A stretch of DNA of 64,000 nucleotides from an uncultured Bacteroidales bacterium (GCA_902789725.1 CADAPC010000015.1:24037-88036); one strand, 5' to 3'; positions 37,682 through 47,202 are shown, numbered from the stretch's first letter. The notes: a model not told the origin generated them from the sequence alone. A program made the numbers and translations.

Positions 37682-38785
37682 ATGGCTTTGAAAGCAGGTA
37701 TAGTGGGTTTGCCCAATGTGGGTAAATCAACACTCTTTAATTGTTTGTCGAGTGCGAAAGCACAGGCTGCTAATTTCCCTTTTTGTACGATTGATGCGCA
37801 GTTGGGTCAGGTGAGTGTGCCCGACGAGCGACTGACGAAACTGGCAGAGTTGGTGCATCCGGGCAGGATTGTGCCAGCTGTGTGCGACATTGTCGATATT
37901 GCGGGTTTGGTGAAAGGGGCAAGCAAGGGCGAAGGACTGGGCAACCAGTTCTTAGGCAACATTCGCGAGTGCGATGCCATCATCCATGTGTTGCGCTGTT
38001 TCGACAATGGCAATATTGTGCATGTGGATGGGAGTGTGGACCCTGTCAGGGACAAGGAGATTATCGATACGGAATTGCAACTGAAGGACCTGGAAACAGT
38101 GGAGATGCGCCTGAAGAAGACGGAGAAGCTGGCCATGGTGGGTCACGATAAAGATGCAAAGGTAGAGTACGGATTGCTGCTCCGTTACAAGGAGGCTCTT
38201 GAGAAGGGGCTTTCCGCCCGTACGGTGGAGCCTGAGAACGACGAGGAGGCATTGGCTGCTAAAAACATGTTCTTGCTCACCACTAAGCCAGTGCTTTATG
38301 TGTGCAACGTAGATGATGCAAGTGCCAAGACGGGTAATGCCTACGTGGATAGGGTGCGCGAAGCCATCAAAGGCGAGAATGCTGAGTTGATGGTCATCAG
38401 TGCGCAAACTGAGGCTGACATAGCCGAGTTGGAAAGCTACGAAGAGAAGCAGATGTTTCTGGAGGATATGGGCTTGGAGGAAAGTGGTTGCAACCGCCTC
38501 ATCAAGGCCATCTATTCGTTGCTCAACTTACAGACCTTCATCACCGCTGGTGAAATGGAGGTGAAAGCTTGGACCGTGAGGAAAGGGTGGAAAGCTCCGC
38601 AGTGCGCAGGGGTGATTCACACCGATTTTGAGAAAGGATTTATCCGCGCCGAAGTCATCAAGTACGATGATTACATCAAGTATGGCAGTGAAGCCGCTGT
38701 CCGCGAAGCCGGCAAACTGGGTGTAGAAGGCAAAGACTATGTGGTTCAAGACGGCGACATCATGCACTTTAGGTTTAATGTATAA
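37682..38785 (+). CDS. ychF: Ribosome-binding ATPase YchF (Obg-related)
   Basis: A 367-residue P-loop protein. Walker A is GLPNVGKSTLFN, the G3-like motif is DIVDIAGLVKGASKGEGLGNQFL, and the C-terminal TGS domain (VKAWTVRKGWKAPQCAGVIHTDFEKGF) closes it. It binds 70S ribosomes and prefers ATP; in several bacteria it dampens oxidative stress responses. It is driven by the promoter repeat directly upstream. The TAA stop forms part of the first unit of a 9-bp repeat array. Confidence 0.97.
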   Translation: MALKAGIVGLPNVGKSTLFNCLSSAKAQAANFPFCTIDAQLGQVSVPDERLTKLAELVHPGRIVPAVCDIVDIAGLVKGASKGEGLGNQFLGNIRECDAIIHVLRCFDNGNIVHVDGSVDPVRDKEIIDTELQLKDLETVEMRLKKTEKLAMVGHDKDAKVEYGLLLRYKEALEKGLSARTVEPENDEEALAAKNMFLLTTKPVLYVCNVDDASAKTGNAYVDRVREAIKGENAELMVISAQTEADIAELESYEEKQMFLEDMGLEESGCNRLIKAIYSLLNLQTFITAGEMEVKAWTVRKGWKAPQCAGVIHTDFEKGFIRAEVIKYDDYIKYGSEAAVREAGKLGVEGKDYVVQDGDIMHFRFNV

Positions 38786-38837
38786 GTCCTATGGGTCCTA
38801 TGGGTCTCATAGGTCCCATAGGTCATATAAGTTCCAC
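38784..38837 (+). repeat. Array of a 9-bp unit (six copies) at the ychF stop
   Basis: Units AAGTCCTAT, GGGTCCTAT, GGGTCTCAT, AGGTCCCAT, AGGTCATAT and AAGTTCCAC. The first overlaps the stop codon. Confidence 0.9.
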
Positions 38838-38854
38838 AAAACCCCCACCCAATT

Positions 38855-39736
38855 ATGCTCACACTTTTTATTGACTGGCAACCTTCAGTAGAAGTCTTCT
38901 CCATCGGCTCTTTCAGCGTCAGATGGTACGGGCTCCTTTGGTGCGTAGGCTTCATGGTGGCCTACCTTATTGTGCAACGGCTCTATAAACAGCAGAGAAT
39001 TGAAGACGAGAAATTTGAGCCTTTGTTCTTTTACTGTTTCCTGGGAGTGCTCATTGGGGCACGCTTGGGGCATTGTTTGTTCTATGAGCCTGCTTACTAT
39101 TTAGGCAGTTTGACAGGCTTTATCGAGATGTTTGTTCCTGCCCACCTGATGCCTGATGGCCACTGGAAATTTACGGGTTACGAAGGCTTGGCTTCGCATG
39201 GGGGAGCAATAGGACTGATTGTTGGCATGGCTCTTTATTGCCGAAAAACCAAGGTGAAGACCTGGGCTGTGCTGGACAACGTGGCCATTGCTGTGCCTCC
39301 GATGGCAAGTCTTATCCGTTTGGGCAACTTGATGAACTCGGAGATAGTGGGCAAGACAACGGATGTTGCTTGGGCTTTTATTTTCCACAGTCGCGAATCT
39401 TTGGTAGATGGCATGCCTGTTCCTCGACATCCTGCTCAACTCTACGAAGCCATTGCTTACTTGTTTATTTTCGCCGTTCAGGCGTTTATTTACTGGAGGT
39501 GGTACAAGGTAAAGGGAGCGTCGGAAAAGTCGCCTATAGCCGCTGGAACGGGCTTTTATTTCGGTTTCTGCCTCGTGACCATATTCACCTTCCGTTTCTT
39601 CATCGAGTTTTTGAAGAAGGAGCAGGTTGATTTTGAGCAAGGCATGCTGTTAGACATGGGGCAGTTGCTCAGCATTCCGTTTGTCATTCTGGGAACGTGG
39701 TGCATGATAAATGCAAAGAAAAAGGCTGCAAGTTGA
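38855..39736 (+). CDS. lgt: Prolipoprotein diacylglyceryl transferase
   Basis: A 293-residue inner-membrane enzyme adding diacylglycerol to the lipobox Cys of prolipoproteins, the first step for the lipoproteins predicted elsewhere in this window. VRWYGLLWCVGFMVAY, GARLGHCLFYEP, YEGLASHGGAIGLIVG and the signature VPRHPAQLYEA are present with about seven membrane segments. It lies 69 bases after ychF across the 9-bp repeat array and may be co-transcribed. The stop codon lies in the loop of its own terminator hairpin. Confidence 0.96.
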   Translation: MLTLFIDWQPSVEVFSIGSFSVRWYGLLWCVGFMVAYLIVQRLYKQQRIEDEKFEPLFFYCFLGVLIGARLGHCLFYEPAYYLGSLTGFIEMFVPAHLMPDGHWKFTGYEGLASHGGAIGLIVGMALYCRKTKVKTWAVLDNVAIAVPPMASLIRLGNLMNSEIVGKTTDVAWAFIFHSRESLVDGMPVPRHPAQLYEAIAYLFIFAVQAFIYWRWYKVKGASEKSPIAAGTGFYFGFCLVTIFTFRFFIEFLKKEQVDFEQGMLLDMGQLLSIPFVILGTWCMINAKKKAAS

Positions 39737-39749
39737 TTGCAGCCTTTTT
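39719..39749. terminator. lgt terminator
   Basis: A perfect 13-bp stem (AAAAAGGCTGCAA with TTGCAGCCTTTTT) has a 5-base loop containing the lgt TGA. It is followed by a T run and also serves the convergent argF'. Confidence 0.9.
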
Positions 39750-39754
39750 CTTAT

Positions 39755-39799
39755 GAGTCCTATAAGTCCTATGGGTCCTATGGGTCTTATGGGTCCTAT
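39755..39799 (+). repeat. Array of the 9-bp unit (five copies) at the argF' stop
   Basis: Units GAGTCCTAT, AAGTCCTAT, GGGTCCTAT, GGGTCTTAT and GGGTCCTAT. The last overlaps the minus-strand TAG of argF' (39796-39798). Confidence 0.9.
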
Positions 39800-40824
39800 A
39801 ATGCTTCCAAAATTCTCTTGAGCACCACTGTGGCAGAGATTTCACGGTTGGCTGCCTCGGGAATGACAATGGAGGTGGGTGCCTCAATTACATCATCGGT
39901 CACAATCATGTTGCGGCGCACGGGCAGACAGTGCATAAAGAATGCATTGTTTGTTACTGTCATTTGTCGGTTGGAGATGGTCCAGTCGGCATAGTCGTGG
40001 TAATCGCCTAATACTTTGCCGTAGTCTTCGGGGCGGGTTACGCCTGGGCAACTCCAGTTTTTTCCGTAAATGAAGTCGGCTCCTTCAAAGGCTTTCATTT
40101 GGTCGTATTCCACATGGGCATCGCCTACAAACTGTGGGTCGAGTTCATATCCCTCAGGGTGGGTGACTACCAGGTCAACATCGGCGGCATTCATCCATTC
40201 GGCAAAAGAGTTGGGTACGGCCTGTGGCAAAGCCTTGGGGTGGGGTGCCCAGGAGAGCACCACCTTGGGGCGTGGATTGGGGGAGCGCTGGATGGCCTTT
40301 CCTCCAAAGAGGGGGTTGGGTTCGATGAGGGTCCTGTTTTTGTATTCCTCAATGGTGATGAGGTCGGCAAAAGCCTGGAGAGGATGGACGGTGGCACTCT
40401 CCATGAAGAAGACGGGGCGTCCGCTGTATTTGATGAACTGGTTGAGGATTTTCTCTTCGTAATCGTCCTTGCGCGACTCGAAGCGTGCAAAGGAGCGCAC
40501 CCCGATGATGTCGCAGTAGCAGCCCATGACGGGGATGGCTTCGAGGAGATGCTCGCTCTTGTCGCCCTCCATGATGACTCCACGCTCGGTTTCCAGTTTC
40601 CAGGCTCCCTGGTTGACATCGAGCACGATGACGTTCATGCCGAGGTTGAGAGCTGCCTTTTGGGTGGAGAGGCGTGTGCGCAGCGAGTTGTTGAAGAAGA
40701 TGAGCATGGCGGTTTTGTTCTTGCCCAACTTTTGGTATTTGTAACGGTTTTGTTTAATTTCGAAAGCCTCGTCAAGGGCTTGTTTGAGGTTGCCGATGTC
40801 GGCTACGTGCTGGAAGATTTTCAT
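39796..40824 (-). CDS. argF': N-succinylornithine (or N-acetylornithine) carbamoyltransferase
   Basis: A 342-residue transcarbamylase of the arginine pathway. The carbamoyl-phosphate motif is FFNNSLRTRLS, followed by ESATVHPLQAFADL (HPxQ), LSWAPHPKALPQAVPNSF and MHCLPVRRN. This is the Bacteroidota ArgF' form, which in Bacteroides fragilis uses N-succinylornithine; whether the same acyl group is used here is inferred. It lies downstream of ybeY across 87 bases holding a 9-bp repeat array. Confidence 0.93.
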   Translation of the reverse strand: MKIFQHVADIGNLKQALDEAFEIKQNRYKYQKLGKNKTAMLIFFNNSLRTRLSTQKAALNLGMNVIVLDVNQGAWKLETERGVIMEGDKSEHLLEAIPVMGCYCDIIGVRSFARFESRKDDYEEKILNQFIKYSGRPVFFMESATVHPLQAFADLITIEEYKNRTLIEPNPLFGGKAIQRSPNPRPKVVLSWAPHPKALPQAVPNSFAEWMNAADVDLVVTHPEGYELDPQFVGDAHVEYDQMKAFEGADFIYGKNWSCPGVTRPEDYGKVLGDYHDYADWTISNRQMTVTNNAFFMHCLPVRRNMIVTDDVIEAPTSIVIPEAANREISATVVLKRILEAL

Positions 40825-40852
40825 TGTCGGTTGGGGTTATAGTTTTTTTGAT

Positions 40853-40915
40853 GGGTCTTATGGGTCCTATGGGTCTTATAAGACTTATAGGTCCTATGGG
40901 GGGTGTAAGCCCTAT
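40853..40915 (+). repeat. Array of the 9-bp unit (seven copies) at the ybeY stop
   Basis: Units GGGTCTTAT, GGGTCCTAT, GGGTCTTAT, AAGACTTAT, AGGTCCTAT, GGGGGGTGT (degenerate) and AAGCCCTAT. The last overlaps the TAG of ybeY. Confidence 0.88.
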
Positions 40916-41352
40916 GGTTTTTTGAGAAGGGAGAGGGCTCGGTTTTCGGCGGCTTCCATGATTTCGCGTTCACCTGGGCCTTTGTCGTTGATGCCGCAGA
41001 GGTGAAGAATGCCGTGGATGATGACACGGTGCAGTTCTTCATCGTAAGTGGTGCCTTGCTGTTCGGCATTGGAGCGCACGGTGTCGAGGCTGATGAAGAG
41101 GTCGCCCGAGATGGTGTCTTTGTGTCCCAGGAGGAGCTCGTCCTCGCAGTAGTCGAAGGTGATGATGTCGGTGTAGTAATCGTGCTGGAGGTATTGTTGG
41201 TTGACCTCCAGTATTTTGTCGTCGTTGCAGAAGATGTAGGCAATGCTGCCTACTTGCTTGCCATAGGTGGCAGCAACTGCTTTGATCCAAGCGCTGGTGT
41301 CGCGTCGGCGGATTGCAGGCATCCGAACTCCTTCAACATTGTAACTTATCAT
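40912..41352 (-). CDS. ybeY: Endoribonuclease YbeY (rRNA maturation factor)
   Basis: A 146-residue metalloprotein for 16S rRNA 3' end processing and ribosome quality control. DYYTDIITFDY, LLGHKDTISGDLFISLD and the metal motif IIHGILHLCGINDK are present. The third His of the usual HGxLHLxGxDH is Lys here, which I believe is common in Bacteroidales. It lies 34 bases after the protease gene, at the end of a run starting with the GNAT gene. Confidence 0.94.
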   Translation of the reverse strand: MISYNVEGVRMPAIRRRDTSAWIKAVAATYGKQVGSIAYIFCNDDKILEVNQQYLQHDYYTDIITFDYCEDELLLGHKDTISGDLFISLDTVRSNAEQQGTTYDEELHRVIIHGILHLCGINDKGPGEREIMEAAENRALSLLKKP

Positions 41353-41386
41353 TTCGGTTGGTGCGTATGTTTTGTGACTTATTATA

Positions 41387-43063
41387 TCAGTTGGTGCGTA
41401 TGTTTCTGAAAAGTTCTTCGTCCTTGATGGCTTTCAGGCCTTGCTTGTAGATTTCGGTGGTGGGATTGATGATTTCGAAGTATTCCGACATGTCCCAGAG
41501 GTCGCGAGCTACAAGGGCTTTCATCTGCACACGAAGGAGTGGGAGAGTGGCTTGGAAAGCCGAATCGGTGTATTCTATCTTTTCTTCCTTGGCCTTGGCG
41601 ATGAGCATGTCCATCATGTCTTGGGGTACAGAGAAACTTTGCTTGAAGCGTTCGAAACCTGTGCGGAGGTCTTGGGCTTCGAAGGTCTTGCCTTCGGTTT
41701 GGCGTGCACGTGCCTTGCGGTATTGCTCCACGTCATATTCTTTCATCATGCTCTTGCGGTTGAGGTCTATCCATTTGAGCACCGTGGTGGTGATGCAGCT
41801 TTTGGCTGAGAGTTCGCGGTGTAGGCGGGTGTAGAGGGTGGTGTCAAGCGGCACATAAACATCGGGCATGATGCCACCTCCGCCATAGACGATGCGTCCG
41901 CCTGGGGTGGTATATTTGAGCGAGTCGGGGAAGTGGATGCTGTCGGCACTCATCAGTTCGCCGCTGTTGAGGCGGTCGAGCATGTCCATGTCGTATTTCT
42001 TCTTGTCGCCTTTCACGTAGGGCTTTTGGAAGCATCGGCCAATGGGGCTGTAATAGTGGGCAACGGTGAGCCGGATGAGCGACCCGTCGGGCAGGTCGAT
42101 GGGGCGTTGCACCAGTCCTTTGGCAAAGGTGCGTCGGCCCACGATGATGCCTCGGTCGTTGTCCTGGATGGCTCCAGAAAGAATTTCAGCTGCCGAAGCC
42201 GTATATCCATCGACAAGGATGACTATTTTGTTGATGTGCATCTTGCCTTTTTCGGCGTGGTATTCGTGTCGTCCTGTGGCACGTCCCTCTGTATAGACAA
42301 TCATCTCGTTGTTGTCGAGGAACTGGTTGGAGAGGTCAACTGCGGCTTGCAGATAGCCTCCTCCGTTGCCTTGAAGGTCGATGATGAGGTCTTTCATTCC
42401 CGATGCCAGTAACTGTGTGGAGGCCTTGATAAATTCGGTGTTGGTGGTGCTTCCAAAGCTGCTGATGCGTATGTAGCCGGTGGTGGAATCAATCATGTAG
42501 GCGGCATCGATGGTATAGACGGGAATTTTGTCGCGAGTGACGGTGAAATGCTGTATGCCTTTGACTCCGCGGCGGATGATGCCAAGGCGCACTTTGGTGT
42601 TTTTGGGTCCGCGGAGGCGCTTCATGATTTCCTCGCGGCTCATTTTCACACCAGCGATGGCGGTGTCGTTGACGTTGACAATCTTGTCGCCGGCAAGGAT
42701 TCCGACCCTTTCGGAAGGGCCTCCGCTGACGGGCTGGATGACTACAAGGGTGTCCTCCTGCATGTTGAACTGTACGCCGATGCCTTCGAAGGAACCGTTG
42801 AGGGGTTCGTTAAGGCTCTGCACTTCTTTGGCGGGAGTGTAGGTGGAGTGGGGGTCGAGTTCTGCCAGCATGCCACGGATGGCATCTTCAGTCATTTTGC
42901 CTATGTTGACGGTATCTACATAGAGCTGGCTGATGGCACTTTCTACGATGACGAACTTGCGGAGTTGGGCATCGAGGTCGGAGTTGACGCGTTGTGCTGC
43001 AAGGGGTAGGGTGCAGATGTATGCAAGGGAGGCGAGGAGTGCCTTTTTCATGATTCTGTTCAT
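41387..43063 (-). CDS. Carboxy-terminal processing protease (S41, PDZ-containing)
   Basis: A 558-residue periplasmic serine protease. A signal peptide (KKALLASLAYICTLPLAAQ) is followed by a helical N-terminal region, a PDZ domain (GSFEGIGVQFN to LGIIRRGVKG) at about 90-180, and the S41 domain with catalytic Ser in VDGYTASAAEIL and Lys in RRTFAKGLVQ. It trims C-terminal tails of envelope proteins. Its ATG overlaps the coaD stop by four bases. Confidence 0.95.
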   Translation of the reverse strand: MNRIMKKALLASLAYICTLPLAAQRVNSDLDAQLRKFVIVESAISQLYVDTVNIGKMTEDAIRGMLAELDPHSTYTPAKEVQSLNEPLNGSFEGIGVQFNMQEDTLVVIQPVSGGPSERVGILAGDKIVNVNDTAIAGVKMSREEIMKRLRGPKNTKVRLGIIRRGVKGIQHFTVTRDKIPVYTIDAAYMIDSTTGYIRISSFGSTTNTEFIKASTQLLASGMKDLIIDLQGNGGGYLQAAVDLSNQFLDNNEMIVYTEGRATGRHEYHAEKGKMHINKIVILVDGYTASAAEILSGAIQDNDRGIIVGRRTFAKGLVQRPIDLPDGSLIRLTVAHYYSPIGRCFQKPYVKGDKKKYDMDMLDRLNSGELMSADSIHFPDSLKYTTPGGRIVYGGGGIMPDVYVPLDTTLYTRLHRELSAKSCITTTVLKWIDLNRKSMMKEYDVEQYRKARARQTEGKTFEAQDLRTGFERFKQSFSVPQDMMDMLIAKAKEEKIEYTDSAFQATLPLLRVQMKALVARDLWDMSEYFEIINPTTEIYKQGLKAIKDEELFRNIRTN

Positions 43064-43509
43064 GGCAAATAGTTTTTAACGTTTTGGTGATATGAAATGA
43101 GTTCACGCACAGTGCTTGAACTGATGCAGGCAAGTTCGGGAGCGGTGAAGAGCAGGACGGTTTCGATGCCTGTGAGCCGATGGTTTACTTCTGCCATATC
43201 GCGCTCATACTCAAAGTCCTTCACGCTTCTCACCCCTCGCAGCAAATAGTCGGCGCCAATCCTTTGGGCAAAGTCGGTGGTCAGCCCCTCGTAGGCCTCC
43301 ACGCTCACTCGGGGTTCGTCCAGATAAACTTGGCGAATGGCTTGCTGACGTTCTTTGAGCGAGAACATGCATTTCTTCTCGTTATTGATGCCTATGGCAA
43401 TGACTACTTCGTCGGCCACGCTCTGTAGGGCGCGATCCACGATGTTTTTGTGTCCTATGGTGAAGGGGTCGAAACTCCCTGCAAAGATGGCTTTCTTGCT
43501 CATGCTCAT
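43060..43509 (-). CDS. coaD: Phosphopantetheine adenylyltransferase
   Basis: A 149-residue nucleotidyltransferase for the penultimate step of coenzyme A synthesis. FAGSFDPFTIGHKNIVDRAL carries the TxGH site, followed by YLLRGVRSVKDFEYE and ISSSTVRELISY. A start at 43503 is the alternative. It lies 51 bases after parE and is coupled to the S41 protease gene by an ATGA overlap. Confidence 0.97.
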   Translation of the reverse strand: MSMSKKAIFAGSFDPFTIGHKNIVDRALQSVADEVVIAIGINNEKKCMFSLKERQQAIRQVYLDEPRVSVEAYEGLTTDFAQRIGADYLLRGVRSVKDFEYERDMAEVNHRLTGIETVLLFTAPELACISSSTVRELISYHQNVKNYLP

Positions 43510-43560
43510 TGGTTTATTTTTGAGGGGCTATCTCTTCGTGTTTGGCGAAAGACATTTTGG

Positions 43561-45564
43561 CTATTCTTTCTGTTCCGATGCCTTTTCTTCTGATTCATCC
43601 TCCTCGGCCAGTTCTGTGTCCTCCTCGGGTTTGTCTTCTTCAATGACGAGGTTGTTGATGATGAAGTTTTGGCGCTCCATCGTGTTCTTGCCCATGTAGT
43701 ATTCGAGCAGCTCCTTCACCTGGTCGGTTTTGCGCAGCGTCACGGTTTCCAGGCGGATGTCGGGACCAATGAAGTTCTTGAACTCGTCGGGTGAGATTTC
43801 GCCCAGTCCTTTGAACCGGGTGATTTCAGGCTCGGGACTTAGCATTTCGATGGCTTTGTGGCGCTCTTCTTCATTGTAGCAATATAGGGTGATGAAGTCT
43901 CCCTTGCTGTCGGGATGATTCTTCATGTATTCTTCCAAAACGGCCTTCTTGATGCGCTTTTTGCGATTGCGCACGCGGAAGAGGGGAGTTTGGAGGATAT
44001 AGACGTGGCCCGTGCGGATGAGTTCGGGGAAGAACTGGAGGAAGAAGGTGATCATGAGCAAGCGGATGTGCATGCCATCGACATCGGCATCGGTGGCCAC
44101 GATGACCTTGTTGTAGCGGAGCCCGTCGATGCCGTCCTCAATGTTGAGGGCTGCTTGGAGCAGGTTAAACTCTTCGTTCTCATACACCACCTTTTTGGTC
44201 AGGCCGTAGGAGTTGAGCGGTTTTCCGCGTAGGGAGAAGACGGCTTGGGTCATCACGTCGCGGCTTTTGGTGATGCTTCCGCTGGCCGAATCGCCCTCGG
44301 TGATGAAGATGGAGCTTTCCTCCTTCAAGTCGCCCTTGGGGTCGTTGAGGTGTATTTTGCAGTCGCGCAGTTTGCGGTTGTGCAAGTTAGCTTTTTTAGC
44401 TCGTTCGCGAGCCAGTTTGGTCACGCCTGCTATGGCCTTGCGGTCGCGCTCGTTCTCTTTGATTTTCTCTTCAATAATTTCGGCAATGTCCAGGTTTTTG
44501 TGGAGAAAGTTATCCACCTCCGTTTTCACGAAGTCGCCCACGAACTTGTTCACGCTGATGCCTCCGTTGGGTTCCATGGTGAGGGAGCCGAGCTTGATTT
44601 TGGTTTGCGATTCAAACTGTGGTTCCTGCACATTGATGGCGATGGCAGCGATGATGCCGGAGCGGATATCGCTGTACTCGTAGTTCTTGCCGTAGAACTC
44701 CTTGATGGTGCGGGCAATGTGCTCCTTGAAAGCACTCTGGTGTGTGCCTCCCTGGATGGTGTGCTGCCCGTTGACAAAGGAGTGGTATTCCTCGCCATAT
44801 TGCTGGTTGGTGTGCGTAAATGCAATCTCTATGTCGTCGCCTTTCAGGTGGATGATGTCGTAGAGAGGGCGGGTGTCCATCGTGTCTTTCAGCAGGTCCT
44901 TCAGTCCGTTTCGGCTCACGATGCGACTGCCGTTGTAGTAGATTTCCAGGCCAGTGTTCAAGTAGGTGTAGTTGCGCAGCATGTTGCTGACAAACTCGTC
45001 CTGGAACTTGTAGTTGAGGAAGAGGGTGTTGTCTGGCTCGAAGTAGATGAACGTCCCGTTCTCTTCAGTGGTCTTCTCTGTCTTGTCATCCACCAGTTTT
45101 CCTTTCTCAAACACGGCTGTACGCACCACTCCGTCGCGATAACTCCTCACTTCGAAGCGAGTCGATAGAGCATTCACCGCCTTGGTGCCCACACCGTTCA
45201 GGCCTATGGATTTCTGGAATGCCTTGGAGTCGTATTTTCCACCTGTGTTGAGAATGGATACGGCTTCAATCATCTTGCCTTGCGGAATCCCTCGGCCATA
45301 GTCGCGCACAGTGACGGACAAGTTGTTTTGCACCTCCACCTCTATGCGCTTTCCGGCTTGCATCTTAAATTCGTCGATACTGTTATCGACTATCTCCTTG
45401 AGGAGCACGTAGATGCCGTCTTCCGCATGGCTTCCGTCGCCCAAACGGCCAATGTACATGCCTGGACGGAGGCGGATGTGTTCAACACCTGTCAGCGTGA
45501 TGATGTTGGCGTCGCCATAGTTCGCTTCGGGGGTATTATTGTTTAGGTTTAGTTCTTCCATCAT
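43561..45564 (-). CDS. parE: DNA topoisomerase IV subunit B
   Basis: A 667-residue type IIA topoisomerase ATPase subunit. The GHKL domain shows [19 protein letters not shown] and [13 protein letters not shown]; the TOPRIM domain shows [12 protein letters not shown] and [14 protein letters not shown]. It decatenates daughter chromosomes with ParA/ParC (gene not in the window). A distinction from GyrB is made on the divergent N-terminus and acidic C-terminal tail ([20 protein letters not shown]). It is probably transcribed with the GNAT gene upstream (31-base gap). Confidence 0.9.
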   Translation of the reverse strand: MMEELNLNNNTPEANYGDANIITLTGVEHIRLRPGMYIGRLGDGSHAEDGIYVLLKEIVDNSIDEFKMQAGKRIEVEVQNNLSVTVRDYGRGIPQGKMIEAVSILNTGGKYDSKAFQKSIGLNGVGTKAVNALSTRFEVRSYRDGVVRTAVFEKGKLVDDKTEKTTEENGTFIYFEPDNTLFLNYKFQDEFVSNMLRNYTYLNTGLEIYYNGSRIVSRNGLKDLLKDTMDTRPLYDIIHLKGDDIEIAFTHTNQQYGEEYHSFVNGQHTIQGGTHQSAFKEHIARTIKEFYGKNYEYSDIRSGIIAAIAINVQEPQFESQTKIKLGSLTMEPNGGISVNKFVGDFVKTEVDNFLHKNLDIAEIIEEKIKENERDRKAIAGVTKLARERAKKANLHNRKLRDCKIHLNDPKGDLKEESSIFITEGDSASGSITKSRDVMTQAVFSLRGKPLNSYGLTKKVVYENEEFNLLQAALNIEDGIDGLRYNKVIVATDADVDGMHIRLLMITFFLQFFPELIRTGHVYILQTPLFRVRNRKKRIKKAVLEEYMKNHPDSKGDFITLYCYNEEERHKAIEMLSPEPEITRFKGLGEISPDEFKNFIGPDIRLETVTLRKTDQVKELLEYYMGKNTMERQNFIINNLVIEEDKPEEDTELAEEDESEEKASEQKE

Positions 45565-45595
45565 TGTTTCAAGTCCTCACACTATGTGTGCGTGG

Positions 45596-46729
45596 TCATT
45601 TGATTGTCTTCTTGTAACACCTTCTGCGCTTGTGCTGTCTGCGCTCAAAATAAATCCACTGTTGCTGCACCTTGTCGTTCGATTCCAGTTCAGGATTGGT
45701 TTCCACATAGTCGTAACCTTCCGAAATGTAGATGGGGAGCAGGTCGTAGAAAAGGATGGAGTTGACACCTTTGCTTTGGTATTCGGGCAGTACGCCCACC
45801 AGCATCAGGTCGAGCACTTTGGGCTTCTTGATTTTAAGTGCCTTCAACAAATGCCACCAACCGAAGGGCATCAGCTTTCCCTTTGCCTTTTGCAGTGCTT
45901 CTGACATAGAGGGCATGGAGATGCCCACTGCCACCAAGCGACCGTTTGCCTCGGTGACAAGGCTCACCAGTTTCAAGTCGAGCACAGGCAAATACATCTT
46001 CACATAGTGGTCTATCTGTTTTTGACTCAGCTCGCTATATCCGAAGAGCGGTTTGAAAGCTTCGTTGATGAGGGTGAAGATTTCCTGCCCATATTCTTTG
46101 GCAATCTTCTTGGCCGAGGTGTATTTCTTGATGTGGAGGTCATATTTCTTCATCACAATCTCTGCCACGCGCTTCAGTCGCTCAGGCAAGCCCGTCTCTT
46201 TGGGCACCGTCATCAGCAGTTCCACCCAGTCGGCATCCTTTTCAAAGCCCAGCCGCTCCACATGATGTTGGTAGTAGGGGTAGTTGTAGATGGTGGCCAT
46301 TGTGGAGAGTTCCTCAAACCCCTCTATCAGCATGCCTTCAGCATCCATGTCGGTGAATCCCAATGGCCCCTGGATGGTGTCCATTCCCTTTTCGCGCCCC
46401 CAGTCTTCCACAGCTTTCAGTAGCGCCTCGCTCACCTCCTCGTCATCCACAAAGTCAATCCATCCGAATCGTACGTTCTTCAGGTTCCACGTGGCATTAG
46501 CCTTCTTGTTGATGATGGCAGCCACTCGCCCCACCAGCTTCCCGTCCTTGTAAGCCATGAAATACTCAGCCTCGCAAAAGTCCATCGCTGGGTTCTTTTC
46601 CGAAAACGTGTTCAGCATATCCTCGTACAAATCGGGCACAGAATAGGCGTTGTTTTTATACATTTCGTAATTGAAGCGAATGAACTGTTTCAGTTCCTTC
46701 TTTGTCTCTACTTTCTTGATTGTAACCAT
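45596..46729 (-). CDS. GNAT-superfamily acetyltransferase-like protein
   Basis: A 377-residue protein, longer than a single GNAT domain. DGKLVGRVAAIINKKANATWN and VLDLMLVGVLPEYQSKGVNSIL (acetyl-CoA loop like Q/RxxGxG/A) point to two tandem GNAT-like halves. The family is widespread in Bacteroidota and has no assigned substrate. ATG 46729 is used because a TACCTTTG -7 box lies 20 bases upstream; the longer frame would start with TTG. It is the first gene of the parE-coaD-protease-ybeY run. Confidence 0.78.
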   Translation of the reverse strand: MVTIKKVETKKELKQFIRFNYEMYKNNAYSVPDLYEDMLNTFSEKNPAMDFCEAEYFMAYKDGKLVGRVAAIINKKANATWNLKNVRFGWIDFVDDEEVSEALLKAVEDWGREKGMDTIQGPLGFTDMDAEGMLIEGFEELSTMATIYNYPYYQHHVERLGFEKDADWVELLMTVPKETGLPERLKRVAEIVMKKYDLHIKKYTSAKKIAKEYGQEIFTLINEAFKPLFGYSELSQKQIDHYVKMYLPVLDLKLVSLVTEANGRLVAVGISMPSMSEALQKAKGKLMPFGWWHLLKALKIKKPKVLDLMLVGVLPEYQSKGVNSILFYDLLPIYISEGYDYVETNPELESNDKVQQQWIYFERRQHKRRRCYKKTIK

Positions 46730-46749
46730 TATAAAACGCAAATTTGGGG

Positions 46750-46757
46750 CAAAGGTA
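46750..46757 (-). promoter_or_regulatory. Promoter -7 box for the GNAT-parE run
   Basis: Minus-strand TACCTTTGC, 20 bases before the ATG; no repeat cassette. Confidence 0.65.
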
Positions 46758-47015
46758 CGATTTTTTTCTTGTTTATTCGTCCTTTCCCCTTCAAAAAAAA
46801 CATTTATTCACATTCTGAGGGGGAAAGCACTCCCATTCTCACCCGGGTTTTGTAATAATGCAAGTGCATGCTACATCCTCAATTTACGCTGAATTTTTAG
46901 GTTGGCAGTGCTATGGGTTGAGTTTTCTTCCCCCGCTGCATTCAGTTTTTCTCCCTGAGTTTTTCTATTTCCCTCCCTAAGTTCTTCTATTTCTTTCCCT
47001 ATCCTTTTCAATTTT
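46758..47015. other. Intergenic stretch without recognised gene
   Basis: AT-rich and pyrimidine-rich, with no conserved frame recognised. Confidence 0.5.
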
Positions 47016-47018
47016 GAA

Positions 47019-47100
47019 ACTTTGAAAAAATATTTTGAAAGTTTGGAAAAATATTTTGCAACTTTCAAAATTTATTTTGCAACTTTCAAAATATTTTTGC
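47019..47100. repeat. Four tandem AT-rich units of about 20 bp
   Basis: On the minus strand, variants of AAATATTTTGAAAGTTGCA repeat four times. Each has internal dyad symmetry (AACTTTC...GAAAGTT). Confidence 0.75.
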
Positions 47101-47156
47101 TCAGTGACCAAAACAGAACTCAACAGCCATCCATTTTCTGTTGGCAAGAATGTAAA

Positions 47157-47202
47157 GCACATCGCCAGCAGCCGTTGAAACTGCCAACGATGTGCCTTTT
47201 TT
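47157..47202 (+). terminator. Terminator-like hairpin
   Basis: GCACATCG pairs with CGATGTGC around an inner CAGCAG/CTGCC-type region, followed on the plus strand by TTTTTT. It lies directly downstream of the remnant at 47221-47331 on the other strand. Confidence 0.6.

Noticed and set aside
38784..40915. CRISPR-like interpretation of the 9-bp arrays
   Set aside because: Units are 9 bp and directly adjacent, with no unique spacers and no cas genes.
40912..41352. YbeY with third metal His replaced by Lys as a possible inactive enzyme
   Set aside because: I recall the same HGILHLCGINDK context in Bacteroides proteins, so it is probably a lineage feature rather than a loss.
44245..45168. 307-codon plus-strand frame opposite parE
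   Set aside because: Antisense to an intact topoisomerase gene, with no start context.
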